From Colwellia sp. Arc7-D (GTDB lineage: Bacteria > Pseudomonadota > Gammaproteobacteria > Enterobacterales > Alteromonadaceae), in contig NZ_CP028924.1 in NCBI RefSeq assembly GCF_003061515.1, positions 2,604,001 to 2,668,000 on the forward strand: DNA of 64,000 nt. Reading direction: 5' to 3'. The notes beneath the pieces are model-generated. The model made no database searches and had not been told where the DNA came from. It was given only the letters and a program-made list of their open reading frames with translations. A program made the translations under genes and the position numbers. Of the stretch, positions 38,136-47,470 are shown piece by piece (positions within the stretch are counted from its first letter, which is position 1; every line of letters starts with the position of its first letter).

Positions 38136-39626
38136 CTACAACCGACAAAAATTAGTTAAATATTCATCATGACTTGGCAGCTTTGTTAGCGGCTCATGTT
38201 TGATAGCTTTAATTTTCGCTAACATTGAGTTGAGCTGCTCAAGCGGCATATCATTCGCCAAAGGATGATAATCTTCTGGTTCTATGCCCTGCCCTAACAT
38301 CACTTGTAACCATGAACCTTCATTAAACAAGTCGTTTTGCTCTCGAAATATTTTGCCGGTTTCTTTAAAGAGTTTAATTTTTTCCGCTAAAGACTCAGGT
38401 ATGTCCATTTCACGTAAATCACGCCACAGCTGACTGTCATCTCTTTGGTTTACATGATAATGCAAGATAATAAAGTCTCGAATTTGCTCATACTCTATTT
38501 TCGATTGACGATTATATTCATCAACTTGAGCTGTACTGATACCCTTTTGTGGGAACATATGAATCAGACGAACAATGGCTGATTGAATCAAATGAATACT
38601 GGTTGACTCAAGCGGCTCTAAAAATCCACTCGATAGCCCTATAGCGATTACATTTTTGTGCCACTGTTTACGTCGACGCCCGGTGGTAAATTTTATCACG
38701 CGAGGCTCAGCTAAGGGCTCTGATTCAATATTGCCTAATAACAGTGCTTTAGCTTGTTCATCGCTATAATGTTTACTGCTATAGACCAGACCATTACCAT
38801 TGCGATGTTGCAGCGGTATACGCCATTGCCACCCACCTGCATGTGCAATTGAGCGAGTATAAGGCACGGTTTCAGCAAATCTTTTAGAAGGCACTGCCAC
38901 GGCTCGATCACAAGGCAGCCAATGCCCCCAATCTTCATAACCGGTATTTAGTGTTTGCTGTATTAGCAGACCGCGAAAACCAGAGCAATCAATAAATAAA
39001 TCACCTTTAATTACCTCGCCATCTTTTAGTACTAATGATTTTACGTTACCCGTTTTTTGACATTGCTCAACATTTTCAACCATACCCTCGGTACGTTTAA
39101 CACCAATTTTTTCGCTAAACTTTCTTAAAAACTGTGCGTATAAACCAGCATCAAAGTGAAAAGCGTAAGGAATATCAATAATGGGATCTTTGGACTTTAT
39201 TTGCGCGAATTTCCCTTGGGTTGCACATAGATAATTCAGGTCATAATCCCATAAATTATCTTTTAGTCCGGCATCTTGTGCACGTTTTAAATAATGATGA
39301 AAGTGACAAAAAGGTAAACTTTTTCCTGCGGCACCAAAAGTATGAAAATAACTTTCTTCGGTGTTTTTCCAATTTTCGAATTTAATGCCAAGCTTGATAG
39401 TCGCTTTAGTCTCTCGCAAAAATTCAGCTTCATTAATACCAAGAACACTATTAAATAAACGAATTGGAGGAATAGTCGCTTCACCAACACCAACACTCGC
39501 TATGTCTTCTGACTCGACCAATTCAACATCAACTGACTTGCCCATGAGCTTTTTAATTAATGAGGCAGACATCCAACCTGCAGTACCACCGCCTAGAACA
39601 ACGACTTTGTTAATTTTATTTGTCAT
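38136..39626 (-). CDS. Tryptophan-halogenase-family flavoprotein of the sugar locus
   Basis: 496 residues. The FAD-binding start is VVVLGGGTAGWMSASL (residues 8-23). The halogenase signature WxWxIP is present as GWQWRIPL, the catalytic-lysine segment as ATIKLGIKFENW (Lys 78, aligning by eye with Lys 79 of PrnA), and the active-site Glu region as FLEPLESTSIHL. By sequence it could therefore be a working flavin-dependent halogenase, needing a flavin reductase. Genes like this recur beside TonB-dependent receptors in carbohydrate loci of Xanthomonas, Caulobacter and Alteromonadales, where their substrate is not established. It lies 142 bp downstream of the receptor gene with a hairpin between them. 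Confidence 0.88.
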   Translation of the reverse strand: MTNKINKVVVLGGGTAGWMSASLIKKLMGKSVDVELVESEDIASVGVGEATIPPIRLFNSVLGINEAEFLRETKATIKLGIKFENWKNTEESYFHTFGAAGKSLPFCHFHHYLKRAQDAGLKDNLWDYDLNYLCATQGKFAQIKSKDPIIDIPYAFHFDAGLYAQFLRKFSEKIGVKRTEGMVENVEQCQKTGNVKSLVLKDGEVIKGDLFIDCSGFRGLLIQQTLNTGYEDWGHWLPCDRAVAVPSKRFAETVPYTRSIAHAGGWQWRIPLQHRNGNGLVYSSKHYSDEQAKALLLGNIESEPLAEPRVIKFTTGRRRKQWHKNVIAIGLSSGFLEPLESTSIHLIQSAIVRLIHMFPQKGISTAQVDEYNRQSKIEYEQIRDFIILHYHVNQRDDSQLWRDLREMDIPESLAEKIKLFKETGKIFREQNDLFNEGSWLQVMLGQGIEPEDYHPLANDMPLEQLNSMLAKIKAIKHEPLTKLPSHDEYLTNFCRL

Positions 39627-39692
39627 GTGTAATTCTCTACTATATTACTGCTACATAAATTCAATATTAAACTTTATCAGGGTCCAAATAAT

Positions 39693-39720
39693 AAAACCTG
39701 CTAGAAGCCTAGCAGGTTTT
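39693..39720 (-). terminator. Hairpin between receptor and halogenase-like genes
   Basis: AAAACCTGCTA and TAGCAGGTTTT form an 11-bp stem with a GAAGCC loop. On the - strand it is followed by ATTATTTGG, a weak T tail, so partial termination after the receptor gene is plausible. On the + strand the T tail is stronger. Confidence 0.7.
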
Positions 39721-39768
39721 TATTTTACAAACGTTTATTTAATTAAACCTAATAATTACACCTAATAA

Positions 39769-42525
39769 TTAAAATTTGTAATTAAGACCTAATGAGTAGT
39801 TTGCACCAAACGATTGATAAGACCTAATTTGTCGAGAGTCAGTCGCTTCAGCTTGTAATGTATCTTCATCTGTTAAGTTTTGCGCTTGTAATGTAATGCG
39901 CAACCCTTCAAGAGACTCAACACCCGACTCTTTAAAGTCGTAACTAATTTGGGCATCCCAAATCTCTGAGCCTAAATCTTCAGTTTCATCAAGCGCAAGG
40001 CTCAAACCACGAGTTTCAGTTAAAAATTCATCGCGTTTAGTGCCAGCAATACGGAATTCAAAACCTTTGTATTCATAATATGCTGTCAATGAATAGCTTT
40101 CTTCAGAAAGACCAGGAATACGACCACCGTCTTCTAATTCTCCATCAATGAAGGTTGCACTAACGGCAATACCGAAGCCTTCTAACTTTTCGTGAACTAA
40201 GCGAAATGGCACACTTGCTTGAAATTCATAACCGCGTACAAAACCTTGTAAACCGTCTTCAGTTGAATCAACAAAACCTAAAAAGCTTGCTGGTGCCTGA
40301 CCAGTTGACCCTTGATGGTACTCAGGAATGTAGACATCTGAGAAATCTGTTAATGCCTGACCACTTCGATGCCAATTTTTTAGATCTTTATAGAAAAATG
40401 TAGAGGCAAAGTAACCATCTTCTGTAAAGTAATTCTCGTAAGATATATCAAATTGATTTGCTTCTAATGGTTTAAGTGTTGGATTTCCGCTACTTCCTGA
40501 CCATGCTCCATTTTCAGGATCCGTGCTATTAATATTGTTATCGTTGAATGAGAAAGTTGCTCTATTATTAGGACGCATATCATCCATACGAGGACGACTT
40601 AATACTTTACCCATTGCTGTACGAATAAATTGGTTTTCAGCAATTTCAAAGCTTAAATTTAAAGTGGGTAGAATGTCAGTATATGAATCTCCACCACTTA
40701 CCGGTGTAGCATCAACAAAACCAGTGGCATTATCAACAACCGAGAAACCTGTTGATTTTTGGTCAATATTAACGACTTGCAAGCCAATATTACCACTCAT
40801 GAACACATCACCAATTTCAGCTTCTAAATTTAGTTTTACATAAGCAGATAATTGTTCTTCATTAATAGTGTAAGTATCACCTAAACGATCAGTTTGCACT
40901 AACGAAGCAGCAGTTTCAGTGTAGTAGCCACTCTTATATAAACCAATACTATCGTAAGCTAAAACGCCGTTAATACCGATAAAGCCTAAATCAGCGACAC
41001 CTAATACATTAGGGATTGGACCATCATTTGGATATTCAGGTGAAGTTAAATAATCACCTTCATTGATTTTTTCTTTGGTGCGGTCTGAATAAAGTACACC
41101 AGCTTCAATACCTGAAATGATACCGTATTCTAGTAAACCATTAACTTGTAAACGAACACTGTCTAAATCTTCTTCAAACTCTGGACGATTAATAAAGCCA
41201 TCTTGTGCGTCACTACCAATGATAGGAGCACCCCAAGCTTGAGGACCTGCTAAACGCATAAGGTTTTCATCAGTATAATCAACACCCGCTAGTGTTGGAT
41301 GATCACTATACATAACGCCTGTTGAAGTCATTTCCCAAGAGCGTGCAGCACCAGGTCGACCATCAATGCCAGCACGTCCAACACCAGAGTAGCTCTCTAC
41401 ATCAATAATTGATTTTTCAACAGAGCCTGTTGAAATATCTAGTTCAGCAGTCCAGTTTTCACTCAAAACGTACTCAACATTTAAACCAAATGTGGTTAGT
41501 TTAGAATCTTGAGTACGGGCATCATTTCGAACAACCGATTGAAAGCCATCCCAGTAGCCAGAAGTAACTAAACCATCTTCTACATTAGTTTCTGTATAGT
41601 TTACGCCACCCCAAACTGGGCCACCTTCTTCAAGGCCTCGGCGAACATCATTTTCACTAAAATCTATATATAAAGCGTCGAATTGAATTTTTAATGCATC
41701 TGTTGGTTCATATTCGATAATGGCAGCAATTGAATCACGCTCTAAAAGTGCTGAACGAACAAATGAGTCGTGACCACCTAATATTTTATTACCTTCAGGT
41801 GTATCTGCATAACCCCATGCGCGGAAGTTTTCTTCTTGGCGTGGTGTTTCTAAAGAAGATAAGACTAAAGCAACGCCTAAGGTATCATCCATAAACTTAT
41901 CAACAAAGTTGAATGAAAAACGGTGTCCATCATTGTCATAATCTGGGTTTGCTGAATCTTTTTCATTCTGTTCAAAATTGACATTAAACGCCATGACAGA
42001 ATCTGAATTAAGTGGACTCACTGTCTGTAAATCAACCGTACCACCAATGCCTTGTGACACTAATCCTGCTTCGGGAGTTTTATAAACAACAACATTAGAT
42101 ATGATTTCAGTTGGGTATAAATCATATTCTACACCGCGGTTGTCACCCATACCGAGTAACTCACGGCCATTAAGTGAAGTACCGACATAGTTTTCATTAA
42201 AACCACGAACAGATAAGCCACTAGTACGGCCATTTCTTCTTTCCCCTGTTACACCAGGAAGTCGTGCTAATGATTCAGCAATACTTGTATCAGGTAATTT
42301 ACCAATATCTTCCGCCGATAAAACTTCAACGATAGAGCTTGAACTCATTTTAATTGCTTGAGCTCTTTGTAAGCTTCCACGTATGCCTGTAACTGTGATT
42401 GTTTCTACTTCTTTTTCTTTCGCTGTTTCAACTGTTACTTCTTCAGCAAGCAGTGGCATACTTAGTGCGATGAAACCGCTTGATAACAATGCCAAAGTTA
42501 CTCGGCTTGGTTTAAAATTTAACAC
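39769..42525 (-). CDS. TonB-dependent outer-membrane receptor 1 (maltodextrin-type)
   Basis: 918 residues. A signal peptide (about 1-27, ending LSMPLLA) is followed by a TonB-box-like VETITVTGIRGSLQRA and the plug domain (LPDTSIAESLARLPGVTGER, LSVRGFNENYVGTSLNGREL). The beta-barrel follows and ends in a terminal Phe (LGLNYKF), as usual for outer-membrane barrels. The start is GTG 42525, supported by AGGGGAG 8-14 nt upstream. This Caulobacter MalA-like receptor type takes up maltodextrins; the role here is inferred from two regulator operators upstream and the neighbours. Confidence 0.9.
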   Translation of the reverse strand: MLNFKPSRVTLALLSSGFIALSMPLLAEEVTVETAKEKEVETITVTGIRGSLQRAQAIKMSSSSIVEVLSAEDIGKLPDTSIAESLARLPGVTGERRNGRTSGLSVRGFNENYVGTSLNGRELLGMGDNRGVEYDLYPTEIISNVVVYKTPEAGLVSQGIGGTVDLQTVSPLNSDSVMAFNVNFEQNEKDSANPDYDNDGHRFSFNFVDKFMDDTLGVALVLSSLETPRQEENFRAWGYADTPEGNKILGGHDSFVRSALLERDSIAAIIEYEPTDALKIQFDALYIDFSENDVRRGLEEGGPVWGGVNYTETNVEDGLVTSGYWDGFQSVVRNDARTQDSKLTTFGLNVEYVLSENWTAELDISTGSVEKSIIDVESYSGVGRAGIDGRPGAARSWEMTSTGVMYSDHPTLAGVDYTDENLMRLAGPQAWGAPIIGSDAQDGFINRPEFEEDLDSVRLQVNGLLEYGIISGIEAGVLYSDRTKEKINEGDYLTSPEYPNDGPIPNVLGVADLGFIGINGVLAYDSIGLYKSGYYTETAASLVQTDRLGDTYTINEEQLSAYVKLNLEAEIGDVFMSGNIGLQVVNIDQKSTGFSVVDNATGFVDATPVSGGDSYTDILPTLNLSFEIAENQFIRTAMGKVLSRPRMDDMRPNNRATFSFNDNNINSTDPENGAWSGSSGNPTLKPLEANQFDISYENYFTEDGYFASTFFYKDLKNWHRSGQALTDFSDVYIPEYHQGSTGQAPASFLGFVDSTEDGLQGFVRGYEFQASVPFRLVHEKLEGFGIAVSATFIDGELEDGGRIPGLSEESYSLTAYYEYKGFEFRIAGTKRDEFLTETRGLSLALDETEDLGSEIWDAQISYDFKESGVESLEGLRITLQAQNLTDEDTLQAEATDSRQIRSYQSFGANYSLGLNYKF

Positions 42526-42661
42526 TGGTGAACTCCCCTATACATCCATGCTTTAATTATTATTCAGCGATCCGGCGCTGATGTCGTTAATTAGTATTTG
42601 TCTCTGCATATTTTTGCAGACGATCATAATATAAAGCGGACGCTTGATGATGAATACACTT

Positions 42662-42675
42662 TACATACGTATTCA
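42662..42675. promoter_or_regulatory. Regulator operator, receptor 1 proximal site
   Basis: TACATACGTATTCA, 137 bp upstream of the receptor GTG. It is embedded in a larger dyad: GATGAATAC (42647-42655) faces GTATTCATC (42669-42677). Confidence 0.75.
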
Positions 42676-42946
42676 TCAAGCACTCAAGGTAGTAAAAACA
42701 AGAAAGTATTTTGTTATCCTGCTGTTAATAAGTAACTTACCAAATTGTTTACATCAAAGTGAGTAACGTCTCTTAAAATATTACCCATAACGAAAACCAG
42801 ACAAACTCAAATAAAGTCCTTGTAATACAATAGTTAAGTTACATTAACACAAACCATTTTCAGTTTTACCCTATCCATGAGCTGGCAACTTGTCTCAATG
42901 CTATTAATTTCCAGAGGCATCAGTTTCAATGTCCTCTGAACAAGCT

Positions 42947-42960
42947 TGAATACGTATGCA
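42947..42960. promoter_or_regulatory. Regulator operator, receptor 1 distal site
   Basis: TGAATACGTATGCA, identical to three other sites in the window. It lies 285 bp (centre to centre) upstream of the proximal site and before the pullulanase terminator. The 642-bp gap 42526-43167 holds these two sites, the terminator and no gene. Confidence 0.72.
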
Positions 42961-43011
42961 AACATCTGCAGATTTAGCTAATACAAACCGATACAAAGCC
43001 TAGGTGGTAAT

Positions 43012-43042
43012 AAAAAAAACGCCCTAGCAAGCTAGGGCGTTT
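43012..43042 (-). terminator. Pullulanase gene terminator
   Basis: AAACGCCCTAGC (43017-43028) pairs with GCTAGGGCGTTT (43031-43042), a perfect 12-bp GC-rich stem. On the - strand a T8 tract follows. It lies 126 bp beyond the pullulanase stop and closes the receptor 2-pullulanase unit. Confidence 0.9.
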
Positions 43043-43167
43043 AAATTTTATTTGTTAGCTGTAGTATTTATTTTCATTGTTAGCGATTACTTGAACAATG
43101 ATAAAAATAAAATAGCGACTAATATTATCGGTTTAAATACCGTTAGCCGCGAGTTTAAATAAAGGCT

Positions 43168-46100
43168 TTATTTTTTCGTAACCGTTACCGTCGGTGCATT
43201 CGGGTTAGGCCCTGTGACCGTAAATACATAGGTTGCTACTTCATCGACAGAAAATGATAAATTATCATTTGATCCTGCTGACAATGTTAAAGATTGATCA
43301 AGGTTAACAACCCCTCCATCAGATCCTGCGCCTAAGTTAAAGGTTGACCAATCGGCTGATGCTACTTTAAAACCATAGCTAGCAGCCGCTAATTCAATCT
43401 CAACCGAATAGCTTGCATTACCTTGATAAGTTAATGTGTCGACTTCACCCCAACCATTCATATCACCACGAATATATACGCTAGTGTCACCAAACATCTC
43501 TGATTTATACACAGAAAGCGTTGGTGCATCCAAATTTGAGGCATCAAAGGTGAATGTGTATTCTTGAGTGTCCGGGAAAGTTATCGTTAAATTATCGTTA
43601 CTGCTAGGTAATAATAATTGCTCTTCTGTTATAAGCACTTCAGTATCATTCGCTGGTGCGCCCATATTAACTGTCGACCAATCTGCTGAGGCAACTTTGA
43701 AACTATAAGTGTCAGCCTCGACAATAAATGTCGCAGAATACTTACCACCACCAACATAGGTGAAAGGGTTTGACTCATTCCAGCCATTCATGTCACCACG
43801 AATATACACAGTTGTACCGACAAAAGGCTCTTCATTCTTCACCGTTAATATCGGCGCATCGATATTTGAGGCATCAAGGGTGAAGATATACGTAGAGTCT
43901 GCACTAATTGATATCGCTAGGTTGTCGCCACCTGAGGTTAAAGTAAAATCTACACCCTCTTCCACAATATTACCGGTATTGGGTGCACCAAAATTAGCGG
44001 TCGACCAATCACCTGAGGCAACTTTAAACTCATAATCGTTTGCCGTTAGTTTAATCGAAGTTTGATATACACCTTCGCCAAGATAAATAAAGGAGTCAAC
44101 TTCGCCCCAACCATTCATTCCACCGCGCACATAAACTGTAGTGTCACCAAAAGGTACAACATCAGGAGCACCTGCCGTAGCAATTGCTGATAAACCTGCG
44201 CCTTGTTGTTCACCTTGTATTTTAACAAATACCGCCGTTGTTAATGCCGGCACAGTGAAAGTGCCCTCTCCTTCGCCTTGGTTAAAACTAGCATTGGCAA
44301 CTGTGCTATCAACTGAAGCTAATTGCGCACCATGCAAGCTAAAGCCTTCAGCAGTATACACAGTATGCGACAATGCTGTATTTGAACCGTTTACCACCAC
44401 CACTATTGCATCATTAGCAGGGTCCAAATCATCAAAACCAATACCATCATCAATGCTCATAACAATAAGCCCTTGAGTTTGGTTTTTGCCAATATTATGA
44501 AAACCGACACGGTTAACTATATCTGCACTGGTAGTCAGCTTAAATAACGGGCTTGATGTACGAATGTTCAAAAACTCATTAAAGACATTTGAAGCGAACG
44601 ATATTTCATTCATGCCAACATTACTGTCAGCGTTGAGCCCAAAGCGCAATAAATCTTCGTCGCTACGTCCACCTTTATCGAGTGGTAAGCCTTTATTCCA
44701 GTTGTTGCTATTGTAAGTAAAATCAACAAAATTATACCAATCGCCAGCATCATAAGTATTACGGTCTAATGATTTAGAGCGTAAAAAGTCGCCGCCCATT
44801 TGTAAAAATGGAATGCCTTGTGAAAATAAGACAATGGATTGAGAAACATTTTGTGCTCTGACTCTATCTTGCATGCCCATGGTAGGTGTAAGGGTAAACT
44901 GTAATTGATCCCATAAGCTTTCGTTATCATGCTTTGAGATATAATTAATAACATCTGCAGGGTCTTTAGCGTACATATTCGGTGAAAATGCACTCCCTAA
45001 AACACTAGTTCCACTGGCGCTTTTTAAAACATAGTCAGCAAGTGAACCTGCTAGCCCAAGTTTAATAATATCTTGTTGCTTAAATACATCAGTATCTTCG
45101 CTGTTGTTACTGAAAAATTTACCACCTCTAATACCATCACGCAGACGATCATTAAAGGTGCCGATTTCAGTACCTGCCATATTAAACTGATTGGCTTGCT
45201 CAAAACCGCGGTCATCACGTGTCCAACCTTCACCATAAAAGTGCGTGTCACTATCAATTGTTTGAATAGCATCTCGGGCAGCTAACATTTGTGTTTTACT
45301 ACCATGGCTCATAATGTCAAATCTAAAACCATCGAAGTTATAATGTTGCGTCCAACTTTTCAGTGAGTCAACCATCAACTTATCCATCATACGATGTTCA
45401 AGTGCAGTATCATTACAACAAGTGGATTGAATTACCGCTCCGGTTTCGATTTCACGACTATAATAATAACCCGGTACAACCATATCTAGAACAGAGTTAC
45501 TTGATATACCTGCAGAGCTGGTATGGTTATAAACAACATCTAAAACAACACGTAAACCTAAGTCATGTAAGGCTTGGATCATAGCTCTCATTTCTATAAT
45601 ACGAGCTACACCATCGGCATCTGAGGCATAAATACCATCAGGTACGTTAAAGTGTTTTGGGTCATAGCCCCAATTAAAACTATCTACATCACGTAATACG
45701 TTGATTAAATCAGCGGCATCATTTGAATAAGTGTTATAGCTTTCAAGGACAGAAAACAGTGTTTTATCAGCGCTTTCAACACCACATACAGGTGCTTCGG
45801 CTCTAACTGCACAAAGTTCAGCAACGGTATTAGTCAAATCGACAATCTTTGCTGGGTCTTCATCAATAGACGCAATATCATTGGCAGGCAAGAGATGAAA
45901 ATGGGTTAAACCATTATCAACCAGTTTTTGTAGATGCTGTACCGGTAGAGAGTTTGTTTCGGTAAACGCTAAATACTTACCTCTATTGGCTTCATCCGTA
46001 CTTTCATCTAAAGCGCTAAAGTCACGAATATGTGCTTCATAAATAACCGCATCTTCATATGATTTAGTGCTGAGAACTTGTTCATTTTCCCAGCCATCAG

Positions 46101-47445
46101 GCATGAGTTCACTGTCGGCTAAATTAACAAACTGCGAATAATCACCATTAGTAGACAAACCTACAGAGTAAGGGTCTGTTGTTGTTAATGTTTCTACTAG
46201 TTGGTTTTGATGATGATATACCGATAATTCAAATTGGTAGAACATACGATCTAAATTAGCATCGCCTTGATATGACCAAATGCCGGTATCAGTATCTTCA
46301 CTCATTACGGCGCTAGTTAACTTACTTTTATTAGCATCATACATATTAATACTGACACTTTGAGCCGTTGGCGCCCATAATGCGACGCTAATGCCGGTGC
46401 TGTTATAGCTAAGGCCCAAGTTGGCTTCATCGGCATCAGCATCACCTTGGGTATATAAATTATCTAATACCTTAGCGGTTTGTATATAAGTTCCAGCAAT
46501 AGCTTTACCTTCGCTATTGTAACCAACTAAAACTAATTGATTTTTTAATAAACCTTTCGCCGTTTCTTTACTCCAGTCAGCTGAAAACCCAGGCCACTGT
46601 GCAACTTGTGGAGCCATTGCTTTTTGTTCATCTGACAAGATAGTTTCAGTCAGAGCTACGATTCTACCGCTAACTACATCGTCGTCATTTGCAGCAATGC
46701 CAGCATTAACAGAATGGTGTAACTTAACATCTGTAACTTCTTCTGGTGCATTCCAAACAAAAGTATTGCTGTCAATCCAATGTGCAGAATAACCCGATAT
46801 TTTCAACGGTTGTACACCCAAGGAAACGACAGGATATTCAAAAACAGAAGCAACACCAGAGAAGGTAAAGTTCATTCGTTGATACGTGGCATCATCTTGT
46901 TTAAGTGGCATTTTAAAGTCACCACCGCCCATTTCTTTACCAGCATCATCAGTGCCTTTATGAATAATGAAATTACCACATTCAGTAAAGTCATCTATCA
47001 GATTCAAAATCCAATAGGCGCCATAAACAGGATCAACACCGCTATGCACAAGACCACTATCCCAACTTGAAGCTATAGAATCAGGGGCATAGGCGTCACA
47101 CTCAGGCGTATTCCAATTATGCAGTTTGTATTCATCATAAGCGGCATCTGCTCGATTAAAATAAAGCACAGCTTGGTTTTCACTAGGGAAAAATATTGGT
47201 GCTGGTGCATTAGGATCAACACCCACCACACAAGATTCATTTTTTGCATCAGGTACCGTTGGCACCGGACATTGAATAGGCTCAGGTGCCACACAACTAT
47301 CTCCCGTTGCATTTGGCACCAAAGGCACATCACAAGTTAATAATTGTTGTCCCGATTTAGTTGTTTCTGACCCACCACAGGCTGATAAAATGAACGATAT
47401 TAAAGTTATAGCCAGCAGCTGTAACATTGAGTTTTTGTTAAACAT
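43168..47445 (-). CDS. Pullulanase-type GH13 debranching lipoprotein with three C-terminal repeat modules
   Basis: 1425 residues. A lipoprotein signal (LISFILSACGGSE, Cys near 24) indicates membrane attachment outside the cytoplasm. After a Cys/Pro-rich linker comes a CBM41-like region (about 75-180), then the CBM48/GH13 core with the pullulanase hallmark FNWGYDPKHFNVPDG (about 591). Catalytic segments are DGFRFDIMSHG (nucleophile, about 708), YGEGWTRDDRG (acid/base, about 738) and SKHDNESLWD (about 838). Residues 1100-1425 are three tandem modules of about 108 residues, each with YVRG/IRGxMNGWxE and FKVASxDWST, probably glucan-binding. ATG 47445 is chosen over an upstream start because GGAG lies 8 nt before it. 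It cuts alpha-1,6 branches. 25 bp downstream of receptor 2. Confidence 0.93.
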   Translation of the reverse strand: MFNKNSMLQLLAITLISFILSACGGSETTKSGQQLLTCDVPLVPNATGDSCVAPEPIQCPVPTVPDAKNESCVVGVDPNAPAPIFFPSENQAVLYFNRADAAYDEYKLHNWNTPECDAYAPDSIASSWDSGLVHSGVDPVYGAYWILNLIDDFTECGNFIIHKGTDDAGKEMGGGDFKMPLKQDDATYQRMNFTFSGVASVFEYPVVSLGVQPLKISGYSAHWIDSNTFVWNAPEEVTDVKLHHSVNAGIAANDDDVVSGRIVALTETILSDEQKAMAPQVAQWPGFSADWSKETAKGLLKNQLVLVGYNSEGKAIAGTYIQTAKVLDNLYTQGDADADEANLGLSYNSTGISVALWAPTAQSVSINMYDANKSKLTSAVMSEDTDTGIWSYQGDANLDRMFYQFELSVYHHQNQLVETLTTTDPYSVGLSTNGDYSQFVNLADSELMPDGWENEQVLSTKSYEDAVIYEAHIRDFSALDESTDEANRGKYLAFTETNSLPVQHLQKLVDNGLTHFHLLPANDIASIDEDPAKIVDLTNTVAELCAVRAEAPVCGVESADKTLFSVLESYNTYSNDAADLINVLRDVDSFNWGYDPKHFNVPDGIYASDADGVARIIEMRAMIQALHDLGLRVVLDVVYNHTSSAGISSNSVLDMVVPGYYYSREIETGAVIQSTCCNDTALEHRMMDKLMVDSLKSWTQHYNFDGFRFDIMSHGSKTQMLAARDAIQTIDSDTHFYGEGWTRDDRGFEQANQFNMAGTEIGTFNDRLRDGIRGGKFFSNNSEDTDVFKQQDIIKLGLAGSLADYVLKSASGTSVLGSAFSPNMYAKDPADVINYISKHDNESLWDQLQFTLTPTMGMQDRVRAQNVSQSIVLFSQGIPFLQMGGDFLRSKSLDRNTYDAGDWYNFVDFTYNSNNWNKGLPLDKGGRSDEDLLRFGLNADSNVGMNEISFASNVFNEFLNIRTSSPLFKLTTSADIVNRVGFHNIGKNQTQGLIVMSIDDGIGFDDLDPANDAIVVVVNGSNTALSHTVYTAEGFSLHGAQLASVDSTVANASFNQGEGEGTFTVPALTTAVFVKIQGEQQGAGLSAIATAGAPDVVPFGDTTVYVRGGMNGWGEVDSFIYLGEGVYQTSIKLTANDYEFKVASGDWSTANFGAPNTGNIVEEGVDFTLTSGGDNLAISISADSTYIFTLDASNIDAPILTVKNEEPFVGTTVYIRGDMNGWNESNPFTYVGGGKYSATFIVEADTYSFKVASADWSTVNMGAPANDTEVLITEEQLLLPSSNDNLTITFPDTQEYTFTFDASNLDAPTLSVYKSEMFGDTSVYIRGDMNGWGEVDTLTYQGNASYSVEIELAAASYGFKVASADWSTFNLGAGSDGGVVNLDQSLTLSAGSNDNLSFSVDEVATYVFTVTGPNPNAPTVTVTKK

Positions 47446-47470
47446 AAAATTTACTCCATTAACTCTGTGC

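Noticed and set aside
38735..38938. Short open frame inside the halogenase-like gene
   Set aside because: Out-of-frame shadow.
43760..45584. Open frames on + across the pullulanase gene
   Set aside because: Antisense shadows; the - frame carries all catalytic motifs.
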